Shown here one piece after another: positions 9,977 through 18,498 of a stretch of 64,000 bases of DNA. The stretch is from Paraneptunicella aestuarii (lineage in GTDB: Bacteria > Pseudomonadota > Gammaproteobacteria > Enterobacterales > Alteromonadaceae). Numbering within the stretch: the first letter of the stretch is position 1; each line of letters starts with the position of its first letter. Below the pieces are notes generated by a model. The model did no database searches. It saw nothing but the letters and a program-made list of their open reading frames with translations, and had not been told where the DNA came from. The DNA is taken from assembly GCF_019900845.1 (NCBI RefSeq), contig NZ_CP074570.1, forward strand, positions 2,914,001 through 2,978,000, given 5' to 3'. A program made the position numbers and the translations under genes.

Positions 9977-10411
9977 ATGATCACTATTAAAAAATACCCA
10001 AACAGAAGGCTTTATGACACCTCTCAAAGCCAATATGTGAACCTGGATTACCTCAAGCAACTCATCATCGAACACAAGGATTTTCAGGTTGTTGACTCTA
10101 AAACCGGTAACGATCTGACCAAAAGTATTTTACTGCAAATCATTACTGAATCGGAAACCAACGAGCAGCAATCGATTCTCACCAACACCTTATTAAAACA
10201 GCTTATTCGCTTCTATGGCGGCAACATGCAGTCCTTTTTACGCCAATATCTTGAGCAAAGTCTGGCGACCTTTATGGAGCAACAGGATGCCATGCAAGGC
10301 ATTATGAAGAACTTGATTGATGCCAGCCCCATGGGAATGTTTAACAAAATGATGGAGCAGAATATGAATAGCTGGACAGGCAAGAAAACCAAAAACGAGG
10401 ATAAGGAATAA
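9977..10411 (+). CDS. phaR: PHA synthesis repressor PhaR
   Basis: PhaR is a DNA-binding regulator that senses PHA granules and represses phasin and its own gene. The 144-residue protein has the highly conserved N-terminal domain (MITIKKYPNRRLYDTSQSQYV, then VVDSKTGNDLTKSILLQII) followed by the PHB accumulation domain (about 65-110, FYGGNMQSFLRQYLEQSL). It has a Met-rich C-terminus. It lies between phaC and phaP. Candidate operators are seen upstream of it and upstream of phaP. Confidence 0.94.
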   Translation: MITIKKYPNRRLYDTSQSQYVNLDYLKQLIIEHKDFQVVDSKTGNDLTKSILLQIITESETNEQQSILTNTLLKQLIRFYGGNMQSFLRQYLEQSLATFMEQQDAMQGIMKNLIDASPMGMFNKMMEQNMNSWTGKKTKNEDKE

Positions 10412-10483
10412 GCGCTTTCTGTTACGCTACTTTTTACATTGCTTTTTACATTGCATCCTGTTGATAACATTCCATAACGTGGA

Positions 10484-10511
10484 GTAATTAACCTGAATTC
10501 AGGTTAATTAC
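10484..10511. repeat. 28-bp perfect palindrome between phaR and phaP
   Basis: A perfect palindrome centred on GAATTC has arms GTAATTAACCTGAA and its complement with no spacer. It lies 72 bp after the phaR stop. The AT-rich stem has no T-run after it, so it is a poor intrinsic terminator. It could be an operator or an mRNA 3'-end structure. Confidence 0.6.
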
Positions 10512-10630
10512 AACTTACGCGCACTTATTTACTGCAAAAGCACCAACTTTCACCTCCCGCATAAAATCAAATTTAGTTATTAACTTTCATATAGTTGCAA
10601 AAAACTTCACAAATTACAGCAAGCACATTT

Positions 10631-10645
10631 TGCTGCGCCGCAACA
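10631..10645. promoter_or_regulatory. PhaR-type operator, upstream site of phaP
   Basis: TGCTGCGCCGCAACA is a near-palindrome with the CTGC-N3-GCA(A) pattern reported for PhaR. It sits 8 bp upstream of the phaP -35 box and 65 bp, centre to centre, from the second site at 10696-10710. Confidence 0.5.
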
Positions 10646-10653
10646 AAAAGATT

Positions 10654-10682
10654 TTGACACGCCTTTTTAGATCGATTATTGT
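10654..10682 (+). promoter_or_regulatory. Putative sigma-70 promoter of phaP
   Basis: TTGACA (10654-10659) is followed after 17 bp by TATTGT (10677-10682), placing the start near 10689. Two PhaR-type sites flank it. phaP has a good ribosome site, AAGGTG, 7-8 bp before its ATG. Confidence 0.6.
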
Positions 10683-10695
10683 TCAAACACATTAT

Positions 10696-10710
10696 TGCTG
10701 CAAAGCAGCA
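10696..10710. promoter_or_regulatory. PhaR-type operator, downstream site of phaP
   Basis: TGCTGCAAAGCAGCA is a perfect CTGC-N3-GCAG palindrome (6-bp arms TGCTGC/GCAGCA), the published core for PhaR binding. It covers about +7 to +21 of the predicted phaP transcript, a typical repressor position. Confidence 0.6.
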
Positions 10711-10761
10711 TAAAATAGCAATCGAATTACTCAACAAATTGAAATACAAAGGTGAATTGTC

Positions 10762-11112
10762 ATGTTCGATCAAGTAAATGCTCAAATCCAAAAGTCTTTG
10801 CAGCCATTAACTGAATTGGCAGCCGTCAATGCTAAAACTATTGAGCAATTGGCAGAAAAACAAAGCTCTCTTATCTCTTCTTTAATCAGCGATGGAGCTT
10901 CATTTAGCAACCAAATCACACAACAGCAAGATGTTGGCAGCATGATTAACGCGCAGAAAACCTTCTGGGAAGGCGTACAGAAAAAACTAATGGATACAGG
11001 TAAAGAATCCTATGAACTGATCGCCAATGCTCAGGAAAAAGCCAGCAATGTATTCAAAGAAAGTATGCAAGCGGCAACGCAAACAACGGAAAAGGATCCC
11101 GAAGAAAAATAA
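10762..11112 (+). CDS. phaP: Phasin family protein PhaP
   Basis: Phasins coat PHA granules and control their size and number. This 116-residue, almost fully helical and amphipathic protein (MFDQVNAQIQKSLQPLTELA, then AKTIEQLAEKQSSLISSLI) has the phasin pattern of hydrophobic residues and no Cys. The C-terminal end is charged and Gln/Thr-rich. It lies between phaR and phaZ and has its own promoter with two PhaR-type sites, as expected for the main PhaR target. Confidence 0.88.
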   Translation: MFDQVNAQIQKSLQPLTELAAVNAKTIEQLAEKQSSLISSLISDGASFSNQITQQQDVGSMINAQKTFWEGVQKKLMDTGKESYELIANAQEKASNVFKESMQAATQTTEKDPEEK

Positions 11113-11135
11113 CCTTTAACCAGGCTCAGGTTATT

Positions 11136-11172
11136 GGCCTCCTTACTGGAAATTAATGATAGTAAGGGGGCT
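11136..11172. terminator. Hairpin between phaP and phaZ
   Basis: A 12-bp stem (GGCCTCCTTACT pairing with AGTAAGGGGGCT, with wobbles) closes a 13-nt loop. It starts 24 bp after the phaP stop. No T-run follows, so it may act as an mRNA stability or processing element rather than a true terminator. Confidence 0.4.
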
Positions 11173-11223
11173 CTCTCCCACCGACATATCAAGTATTAAC
11201 CTAAGATTTATCGGGATTCGAGT

Positions 11224-12441
11224 ATGCGCTATCAAACTTTCGATTTTCTCAGCCGCAGCGCTGGACTGATGCACGACAGCTTGCAGCTTCTTCATGATGT
11301 TGCCAATCATCCGGCAAATCCTTTCGCTCAAACATGGCCTGCTCGCTTCTTTAACGCTAGCGTTGAAACCGGAATGCGGCTTACGCGTCGTTATGAAAAG
11401 CCGGAATTCGGCATTAATGAGATCATGATTAACGAGCAACCGATTACGGTTAGAGAAGAAGTGGTTCATGAAAAGCCTTTCTGCAATTTAATGCACTTTA
11501 ACCGTATTGGTGTCAACGACACGCATAAGGTCTTATTGGTTGCGCCTTTATCAGGACACCATGCCACCTTGCTGAAAGGCACAGTAGAAGCCCTACTACC
11601 AGACCACGAAGTGTATATTACTGACTGGCTTGACGCTCGCGACGTACCACGAGGCGTGGGAAAATTCACTTTCGACAGATATGTCAGCTACTTAGTGGAT
11701 TTCATGAAATTTCTCGGATCTGATACGCACATGATTGCGATCTGCCAGCCCACAGTTCAAGCCTTAATCGCGACAGCCGTGCTTGCTCAGGAGCAATCGG
11801 ACTGCATACCTAAAAGCCTGACCTTAATGGCTGGCCCCATAGACACCAGCAAGAATCCTACTCGGGTCAATGAGTATTCTCATCAGCATCCCATGTCATG
11901 GTTTAAGAACTTTGCCATCATGAAGGTGCCGGAGGGATATCCGGGTGCAGGCAGAGAAGTCTATCCCGGATTTTTGCAGCTTGGTGGTTTTATATCAATG
12001 AACCAAAAAATGCATACCGATAAGTTTGTGAATTTCTACCAGAATTTGCTGTTTGGTGAGCAGGAAGATGCTGAACGCTATAGAGCTTTCTATGATGAAT
12101 ATCTGGCTGTATTGGATATGCCTGCGGAGTTCTACCTGGAAACCATTGAACGAGTATTCAAGAACAATGAACTCGCCAATGGCACCATGACTTATCAGGG
12201 CGAAAAGGTCGATTTTGGTGCGATCAAAAACGTTCCATTACTGACCGTAGAAGGTGCGAATGACGATATCGTGGGTATTGGTCAAACCGAGGCCGCGCAC
12301 AGCATTTGTAAGAATATTCCCAAGAAACTCAGAAGACATCATCTTCAAGAAGGCGCTGGACACTATGGTATTTTCAGCGGCTCCAAATTTAGAGACCACG
12401 TTCGTCCTCTAATCTCGGAGTTTATTCATAAATATAATTAG
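11224..12441 (+). CDS. phaZ: Intracellular PHA depolymerase PhaZ
   Basis: The 405-residue protein matches the intracellular depolymerases of the Cupriavidus PhaZa1 type, which attack amorphous granule PHA with a Cys rather than a Ser nucleophile. Seen: MRYQTFDFLSRSAGLMHDSL at the N-terminus, VLLVAPLSGHHATLLKGTVE (oxyanion region), AICQPTVQALIA with nucleophile Cys174, LLTVEGANDDIVGIGQ (Asp) and GAGHYGIFSGSKF (His). The N-terminal PHB_depo_C-like length is normal. It closes the pha block. The ribosome site is weak. Confidence 0.92.
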   Translation: MRYQTFDFLSRSAGLMHDSLQLLHDVANHPANPFAQTWPARFFNASVETGMRLTRRYEKPEFGINEIMINEQPITVREEVVHEKPFCNLMHFNRIGVNDTHKVLLVAPLSGHHATLLKGTVEALLPDHEVYITDWLDARDVPRGVGKFTFDRYVSYLVDFMKFLGSDTHMIAICQPTVQALIATAVLAQEQSDCIPKSLTLMAGPIDTSKNPTRVNEYSHQHPMSWFKNFAIMKVPEGYPGAGREVYPGFLQLGGFISMNQKMHTDKFVNFYQNLLFGEQEDAERYRAFYDEYLAVLDMPAEFYLETIERVFKNNELANGTMTYQGEKVDFGAIKNVPLLTVEGANDDIVGIGQTEAAHSICKNIPKKLRRHHLQEGAGHYGIFSGSKFRDHVRPLISEFIHKYN

Positions 12442-12481
12442 GGTTAATTAACGTGACGATCTAATCCCTCTTGCGGCGCCA

Positions 12482-12582
12482 ATAGAAACTTATCGTAGAC
12501 TCACCGTGAATCAATCCCTTGAGGCCCCACAGCCGCTTCCATACGGCTGAGGGTCTGCTTATAAGTTTCCATAAGCGATTGA
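12482..12582 (+). repeat. Dispersed hairpin repeat, copy A
   Basis: This copy lies between convergent phaZ and the acyl-CoA ligase gene. It has outer arms ATAGAAACTTAT...GTAGAC and GTCTGCTTATAAGTTTCCAT that are imperfect inverted repeats. The inner stem is CAGCCG/CGGCTG with an 8-nt loop. It is the most diverged of the hairpin-bearing copies in this window. Confidence 0.75.
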
Positions 12583-12598
12583 AATATAACCATATTTT

Positions 12599-14230
12599 TT
12601 ATATTTCTTTAGCCTTCTCTCTCAACACAAATTTCTGAATTTTCCCTGTTGCTGTTTTGGGTAACTCACCAAAAACAACGTGTTTAGGGCATTTGAATCT
12701 GGCTAGATTCTCTCGACAAAAAGCAATGATTTCATCGGCCTGGGCTGACTCGCCAGATTTTAGTTCCACAAATGCACAGGGTACTTCACCCCACTTTTCA
12801 TCAGACTTTGCAACAACAGCAGCACTGGATACCGCAGGATGTCGATACAAGACATCTTCCACTTCGATAGAAGAGATATTCTCACCACCAGAGATAATGA
12901 TATCTTTCGAGCGATCTTTGATTTCAATGTAGCCATCAGGGTGCATAACGGCTAAATCCCCAGTATGAAACCAACCGCCACTAAAAGATTCTTGTGTAGT
13001 CTTAGGATTTTTCAAATAGCCTTTCATGACGATATTTCCGCGCATGAAAATTTCACCCACGGTTTCGCCGTCACTGGCAACAGGCATCATGGTTTGAGGA
13101 TCGGCAACCATCAGATCTTCTTCGAGTTCATAAGGCACCCCTTGACGCGCTTTAAGAACAGCACGTTTTTCCAACGGCAATTCATCCCACTCAGGTTTCC
13201 AGGCACAAACAACGGCGGGACCATACACTTCGGTTAACCCATAAACATGAATGACATTAATCCCCATGGCTTCAATTTGGCCAATAACAGAAGATGGAGG
13301 CGCGGCTCCGGCCGTCATCATCTGAACTTCTCGCTCCAGTCCATAATCATTTTCTTTGTTAGCCTGAATGATCATACTCATGACGATAGGCGCACCACAC
13401 AAGTGAGTAACCCCGTTTTCCTGAATTGAAGATAAAATGCCATGACCTTCAATCTTGCGCAGGCAAACATGAGTACCAGCTAAAGCGGTAATCGTCCAGG
13501 GAAAGCACCAGCCGTTGCAGTGGAACATGGGTAAAGTCCACAAATACACAGGAAAATGTCCTAATCCCCAGGTTACTGAATTACCGATAGCATTAAGGTA
13601 AGCACCGCGATGAGAATAAACGACCCCTTTAGGATCACCTGTCGTGCCAGAGGTATAGTTCAACGTGATGGCATCCCACTCATCATCAGGTAACGTCACA
13701 GGAAAATTGGCACTCCCCTTGGCAATAAAAGCCTCATAGTCCATTTCACCTAACAACTCACCTTCTTCTGTATAAAGAGGATCATCAATATCAATGACTG
13801 TAATCTTGTGATCAACCATAGTCAGCGCTTCGGCTATCACGCTGGAAAACTGCCTGTCTGTGAGCAACACTTTGGCTTCACAATGGTTCAAAATAAATGC
13901 TAACGCTTCGCCATCCAGACGAATATTCAACGAATTCAAAACTGCACCACACATAGGCACACCAAAAGACGCTTCTATAAATTCCGGGACATTGGGCGCC
14001 ATTATCGAAACGGTATCGCCTTTGCCGATTCCGATATCAGCCAAAGCTGAGGCAAGTTGGCGGCACCGTGAATAGGTCTCTCGCCAATTTCTCTGAATAT
14101 GTCCATGAACAATTGCCAAGCGCTCGGGATAGACCTTTGCCGTTCGCTTTAACAACGAAATGGGCGAAAGAGGAACGAAATTAGCGTCATTCTTATCCAA
14201 TCCCATTTCATAAAGATTAGTGCTACTCAT
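12599..14230 (-). CDS. AMP-forming acyl-CoA ligase
   Basis: This is a 543-residue ANL-superfamily enzyme that activates a carboxylic acid to its CoA thioester through an acyl-adenylate. The P-loop YTSGTTGDPKG is at 192-202. VYGLTEVYGP is the adenine motif, GWFHTGDLAVMHPDGYIEIKDRSKD the A5-A8 region, and the catalytic Lys is in PKTATGKIQKF near the C-terminus. N-terminal sequence and length resemble the AlkK/DmdB group (medium-chain fatty acid or methylmercaptopropionate ligases). The position facing phaZ suggests feeding fatty or hydroxy acids back into CoA metabolism. Substrate is not decidable here. Confidence 0.85.
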   Translation of the reverse strand: MSSTNLYEMGLDKNDANFVPLSPISLLKRTAKVYPERLAIVHGHIQRNWRETYSRCRQLASALADIGIGKGDTVSIMAPNVPEFIEASFGVPMCGAVLNSLNIRLDGEALAFILNHCEAKVLLTDRQFSSVIAEALTMVDHKITVIDIDDPLYTEEGELLGEMDYEAFIAKGSANFPVTLPDDEWDAITLNYTSGTTGDPKGVVYSHRGAYLNAIGNSVTWGLGHFPVYLWTLPMFHCNGWCFPWTITALAGTHVCLRKIEGHGILSSIQENGVTHLCGAPIVMSMIIQANKENDYGLEREVQMMTAGAAPPSSVIGQIEAMGINVIHVYGLTEVYGPAVVCAWKPEWDELPLEKRAVLKARQGVPYELEEDLMVADPQTMMPVASDGETVGEIFMRGNIVMKGYLKNPKTTQESFSGGWFHTGDLAVMHPDGYIEIKDRSKDIIISGGENISSIEVEDVLYRHPAVSSAAVVAKSDEKWGEVPCAFVELKSGESAQADEIIAFCRENLARFKCPKHVVFGELPKTATGKIQKFVLREKAKEI

Positions 14231-14585
14231 ATCATGTACCTTGGTTCAACCATTTCTGGATGGTGTATTGAATATAGATAGCTTCTATTCACAAGCTAAT
14301 TCTCATCATCGAACGCTGTTGCCAGTGATTTATTAATATGCCGGACATGATGCAGAGCACAGTGCCTGCAAAATCATCTCAAAGCTACGGAATAGAAGTC
14401 ACATGGAAGTATCTAAAGGAATGGGCTAAGTGTTAATTTATTCGGGTCAGAAACCTATACTACTTTAGTACTGTCAGCCCTGTTGATAGGCCATGCAGCA
14501 TGATGATAGAAATATTCAATCATGGCACTTTGATACCGTAAGAGGGGTAGACCATCACATCAGGTTAAATCAATAGACATGATTA

Positions 14586-14696
14586 CGAGTCACCTATAGA
14601 AAGTAATGAGCAGCCCCTCTGTCGCAGGAAAGCGACGGTGGATCTCCATGAAAGGATTAACGGCGAGTCTGCGGTGAATTTCTTTGGTTGACTGAT
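14586..14696 (-). repeat. Dispersed hairpin repeat, copy B
   Basis: On the minus strand this copy reads CGCAGACTCGCCGTTAATCC, then ATGGAGATCCACC, then the inner stem GTCGC/GCGAC. The outer arms are AAAGAAATTCACCGC and GAGCAGCC-type. It is inverted relative to the neighbouring copy C. Its inner stem belongs to the GTCGC class shared with copy D. Confidence 0.75.
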
Positions 14697-14772
14697 CGTT
14701 TGGACTGTTATTTAGAAAGTAAATTTGTTACCTAAACAGCACTAACAATCCAAAACAGAGAGTAAATTTACA

Positions 14773-14925
14773 CTAAATAGCTGTGTTTAATTGTCAGTCA
14801 CCCATAGAGATTTATCGCAAACTCGCCGTGGATACTTCCATGTAGGCTCCACAGCCGCATCCCTGCGGCTGAGGGTTTGCTCCTAATTCTCTACAGGTGA
14901 CTGATAGTTTGGAACAGGTATGTAG
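14773..14925 (+). repeat. Dispersed hairpin repeat, copy C (153 bp)
   Basis: It is identical base for base to 40500-40652. It begins CTAAATAGCTGTGTTTAATT. Terminal inverted repeats of about 30 bp start TCAGTCACC on the left and end GGTGACTGA on the right. The inner stem is CAGCCGC/GCGGCTG with loop ATCCCT, and the copy ends AGTTTGGAACAGGTATGTAG. Confidence 0.9.
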
Positions 14926-15787
14926 CAATAAGCTTAACGATTAATATCGCCTTGCTATTTTCCCGTTTCATTAATGTAGCTATAAGACATTAATTCACGG
15001 AATTACATCTCAGCTTCATGGCTAAAGAGATTTAATAATCTAAAAGAGATTAGAGAAAATTCTTTTTAAATCAGAGAGATTAATTATCTCTCGCCCCATA
15101 AAATGTTATTTCACAATAACCTACCATCAACTCACCGGGTAAAAGCACAGCCTCAAACCCAACGACCACCATCTATTTCATTAAACATGTAAGACTCAAA
15201 TCAACGGTAAACAAAACTTCTCAAGAACTCTTCAAGATCATACCCATAAAGTATAGGCAACAGCGACAAACGCGAAGCCAGCAATAAGCCAAATACAATT
15301 TTTAACAAAATCGCCACATGAAATCGGTAACAATGAGTTTAATCCGGTAATGAAATTGTAAATTTATTGACCACGATTCAACCAATTCACAGACTGAACA
15401 GAAAACTGTAGCCAACATGTGAAAAGTGTCATCGATAAAGAAATAGAAATGAAAATACGGAATAAATTAATAGTAACTAATAAAGATAAATTTTAATTAG
15501 GATGATATATCAACAATATGAGATAAGTGTTTATATTATTTTCAGTTTTTTGAGTGTACAAATTTATCCTACTGATTTAATTTATGATGCTGTTTTATAT
15601 TCCACATTTTTATAATAAATGTTAGATAATCCGCTGTTTTATTTGATTTTTCCTGCGATTACTCTAAGATTAGGAAAGTTTATAAATCGACCAACCTTCA
15701 TTTAGGCCAGGTTTGGATTAGATTAACTAATGAATACCTTTAGTATATCTAGCTTGAAGCACGTAATTTTATAGATATACTGCGCGG

Positions 15788-15924
15788 CGTTTTCAACGCT
15801 GATTACATGTAAATTTCTCGTTTGCATGTATGAAAGTTAATCAGTTTGGTAGGCTGATTGTCTTTCTGGAAATATTTCCTTCAACACTTGTTGTTTTGCC
15901 CACACTAGCTGTGGGCTTTTTTTT
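15788..15924 (+). ncRNA. Candidate small regulatory RNA
   Basis: A promoter-like TTGAAG (15754-15759), 16-bp spacer and TATACT (15776-15781) would start a transcript near 15788. It would end at the terminator at 15898-15924, giving about 137 nt. Inside are further paired segments: GCGTT-TTC-AACGC, TACATG...CATGTA and AATCAG...CTGATT. There is no open frame of note. It matches no RNA family that I recognise, and expression is inferred only. Confidence 0.42.
15898..15924 (+). terminator. Rho-independent terminator (plus strand)
   Basis: GCCCACA, a 5-nt loop, TGTGGGC and eight T residues form a textbook intrinsic terminator. The T-run is on the plus strand, so it serves a plus-strand transcript and not ruvB. 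No protein gene lies directly upstream on that strand. Confidence 0.88.
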
Positions 15925-16088
15925 GCCTTAAGCACATCCATTAGCTCAGCTCGTTTTCTTTTTGTTGGTAAAGACGTTTACAAATACGTCGCTATCTTTC
16001 TGCTGAAATTTAGAGAAAAACAACACACTTATTTAATTTTACAAATAAATAACATAGATTTAACAATGGTGACATTCATAACAAATCA

Positions 16089-17096
16089 CTACAAATCAAC
16101 ACCGGACAAACCAAAATGTTGGAATGCTCTCTGTGTCGCAATTCTCCCTCTTGGCGTTCTCTGCAAAAATCCCTGCTGGATCAGGAAAGGCTCAATAACA
16201 TCCTCAATCGTATCTTTAGCCTCACCAATGGCAGCAGCAAGATTATCCAAACCTACAGGCCCGCCAGTAAACTTCTCTAAAATAGCCAATAAGAGTTTCC
16301 TATCCATGTAGTCGAAGCCTTCTTTATCCACTTCTAATAAATCTAATGCGTCTGCGGCTACCGACAAGGAAATATCGCCCTTGGCTTTTACTTCCGCAAA
16401 GTCTCTGACCCTTCGTAACAAGCGATTGGCAATACGAGGCGTTCCTCTTGAACGTCGAGCTATCTCTAACGCACCTTCATCGCTCATAGTGATATTCAAG
16501 TACCCTGCCGAACGAGCAATAATGCTGGTTAAGTCCTTAACATTGTAAAACTCCAAGCGTTGTACAATACCAAAACGATCCCGAAGAGGAGAGGTTAAAG
16601 AACCAGCACGAGTCGTCGCACCAATCAACGTAAAAGGAGGTAAATCCAATTTGATAGAACGAGCTGCTGGCCCTTCCCCTATCATGATATCCAGTTGGTA
16701 ATCTTCCATTGCAGGATATAGAATTTCTTCAACAACGGGGCTTAGGCGATGTATCTCGTCAATAAAAAGCACGTCATGCTCTTCCAGATTAGTCAACATG
16801 GCTGCCAAATCGCCGGCTTTTTCCAATACAGGGCCTGACGTTGTCTTTATGCCCACATCCAGTTCATTGGCAACAATATTGGCCAGTGTCGTTTTACCTA
16901 AACCCGGCGGGCCAAAAATCAGCAGATGATCGAGTGCATCACCTCGATTACGCGCAGCCTGAATGAATATTTCCATCTGATCCCGAACATGATCCTGCCC
17001 CACATACTCAGATAACATTTTCGGACGAATGGCGCGATCAATAACCTCTTCATCCTGTTTTACTTGGGGTTCAATAATTCTATCGGCTTCAATCAT
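16089..17096 (-). CDS. ruvB: Holliday junction branch migration helicase RuvB
   Basis: RuvB is the hexameric AAA+ motor that drives Holliday junction branch migration with RuvA. The 335-residue protein has Walker [12 protein letters not shown], Walker [10 protein letters not shown], sensor motif [18 protein letters not shown], and a winged-helix C-terminus ([17 protein letters not shown]). Length is normal. It lies 59 bp after ruvA, and its downstream side opens into the 1.86-kb gene desert rather than ybgC. Confidence 0.98.
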   Translation of the reverse strand: MIEADRIIEPQVKQDEEVIDRAIRPKMLSEYVGQDHVRDQMEIFIQAARNRGDALDHLLIFGPPGLGKTTLANIVANELDVGIKTTSGPVLEKAGDLAAMLTNLEEHDVLFIDEIHRLSPVVEEILYPAMEDYQLDIMIGEGPAARSIKLDLPPFTLIGATTRAGSLTSPLRDRFGIVQRLEFYNVKDLTSIIARSAGYLNITMSDEGALEIARRSRGTPRIANRLLRRVRDFAEVKAKGDISLSVAADALDLLEVDKEGFDYMDRKLLLAILEKFTGGPVGLDNLAAAIGEAKDTIEDVIEPFLIQQGFLQRTPRGRIATQRAFQHFGLSGVDL

Positions 17097-17155
17097 TCTT
17101 TATTCACACATTCACACAGTTAATTGCGAGAGATTACACTCTTTCTTTTTATATA

Positions 17156-17776
17156 TCAGGCAATGCTTCTTAAGGCTTCACGGATCAGTTCTTCGCTACT
17201 CAGCTCTTCACGATAAACGCCTTTCACCATCTTGTCAGCCTGTGCCTGAGTATAGCCCAAGGCAATCAAGGCACTGATAGCATCAGATTTAGCACTCGCA
17301 CTTGGCGGCTCCACAATCACATGAGTCGCACCTGCAACAGGTACACTAAAACTCATTGCTTGCCCAAATTCCAGGTTGCCCAAGCGGTCTTTCATTTCCA
17401 CTAACAAGCGTTCAGCGGTTTTCTTGCCAACCCCCGGTAGTTTCACCAATGCGGTAACATCGCCTTCGTTGACTGCAACAATAAATTGCTGAGCCGACAT
17501 TCCAGACAAAATGGTCAATGCCAGTTTGGGCCCCACACCATTCGCTTTAATCACTTCTCGAAATAACGCCCGTTCATCCTTATTGGCAAAACCAAAAAGC
17601 AGTTGTGCATCTTCCCGCACCACAAAATGTGTATAGATGTTGACTTCACATCCAGTTTCAGGAAGTTGATACAGGCTGGTCATAGGCATTTGAATTTCAT
17701 AACCCACGCCCATCACATCAACCAGAACAAAAGGAGGTGTTTTTTCAACCAGGATTCCGCGGATCCGACCAATCAT
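17156..17776 (-). CDS. ruvA: Holliday junction protein RuvA
   Basis: RuvA binds the four-way junction as a tetramer and loads RuvB. The 206-residue protein starts [27 protein letters not shown] (OB-fold). Two helix-hairpin-helix motifs follow ([13 protein letters not shown] and [19 protein letters not shown]), then a C-terminal RuvB-binding domain ([19 protein letters not shown]). I chose the ATG at 17776 because it matches family N-termini and has GAGG 10 bp upstream. A frame reaching 17833 adds 19 unrelated residues. Confidence 0.96.
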   Translation of the reverse strand: MIGRIRGILVEKTPPFVLVDVMGVGYEIQMPMTSLYQLPETGCEVNIYTHFVVREDAQLLFGFANKDERALFREVIKANGVGPKLALTILSGMSAQQFIVAVNEGDVTALVKLPGVGKKTAERLLVEMKDRLGNLEFGQAMSFSVPVAGATHVIVEPPSASAKSDAISALIALGYTQAQADKMVKGVYREELSSEELIREALRSIA

Positions 17777-17878
17777 TATTCTTATTCCTCTTATTCCACA
17801 CTTGACTGTATTTTTATACAGCATGATAGACAAAAACCGGTAGAACTGACAACCATAAAATGCATGTCCATATTAAAC

Positions 17879-17913
17879 GAGAGCTAAAACGAGAGCTAAA
17901 ATGAGAGTTAAAT
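17879..17913. repeat. Short tandem repeat between ruvC and ruvA
   Basis: Two 12-bp units (GAGAGCTAAAAC and GAGAGCTAAAAT) and a third partial unit (GAGAGTTAAAT) lie in tandem just after the ruvC stop. No known role. Confidence 0.6.
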
Positions 17914-17920
17914 GGAGAAT

Positions 17921-18442
17921 TTAACGAAGTCGCCCGCGCACCGTCTTACGTGCAACACCCGACATACGCAGTAAACTTTGTTGTGTATGGTTATGACAAA
18001 GCGCCACGGCCAAAGCATCAGCGGCATCAGCTTGCGGTGTTTTAGCCAGCTTGAGCAACTGCACAACCATGTGTTGTACCTGCGTTTTCTCTGCATTTCC
18101 CTTGCCCACAACCGATTGTTTGATCTGCCTTGCTGAATACTCAGCCACAGGTAAATCATGCTGGGTAGCCGCGACAATGGCAGCCCCTCGCGCCTGTCCA
18201 AGTTTTAAAGCAGAGTCGGGATTCTTGGCCATAAAAACCTGTTCAATCGCAAAGTAATCGGGCTGAAACTGAGTGATGATTTCACTGACGCCATTGAAGA
18301 TTTGGTTCAAACGCATAGACAAATCATCAGCAGCAACCCGGATACAACCGCTGCCCAGGTACTCAGATTTCGCGCCAATTTGTCGGATCACACCATAACC
18401 AGTGATTCGTGAACCAGGATCAATACCGAGAATAATAGCCAA
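17921..18442 (-). CDS. ruvC: Crossover junction endodeoxyribonuclease RuvC
   Basis: RuvC cleaves Holliday junctions with paired nicks. The 173-residue protein has the RNase H-like acidic residues: Asp8 in [13 protein letters not shown], Glu in YFAIEQVF, and the pair in [15 protein letters not shown]. Length is normal. It is followed by ruvA after 144 bp that include a small tandem repeat. yebC, often found beside ruvC, is absent. Confidence 0.97.
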   Translation of the reverse strand: MAIILGIDPGSRITGYGVIRQIGAKSEYLGSGCIRVAADDLSMRLNQIFNGVSEIITQFQPDYFAIEQVFMAKNPDSALKLGQARGAAIVAATQHDLPVAEYSARQIKQSVVGKGNAEKTQVQHMVVQLLKLAKTPQADAADALAVALCHNHTQQSLLRMSGVARKTVRGRLR

Positions 18443-18498
18443 TGAATTTCCCTAAGCTTTAATGAATGAACATGTTTACTGATGCATCAACACCAAGA

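Larger units (their letters stand above)
14231..16088. other. 1.86-kb intergenic region without genes
   Basis: No convincing coding sequence is seen on either strand. The left half holds two copies of the dispersed hairpin repeat in opposite orientation (14586-14696 and 14773-14925). The middle (about 15000-15700) is very AT-rich with nothing I recognise. The right part holds a promoter-like pair and a strong terminator that bracket a candidate small RNA. This is the junction between the acyl-CoA ligase and ruvB, where ruvB and ybgC would be adjacent in many relatives. Confidence 0.7.

Noticed and set aside
10573..10791. 72-codon minus-strand frame before phaP
   Set aside because: It covers the phaP promoter, both PhaR-type sites and the phaP start; no family features.
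16066..16311. 81-codon plus-strand frame over the ruvB 3' end
   Set aside because: Antisense shadow of ruvB; composition follows the ruvB codons.
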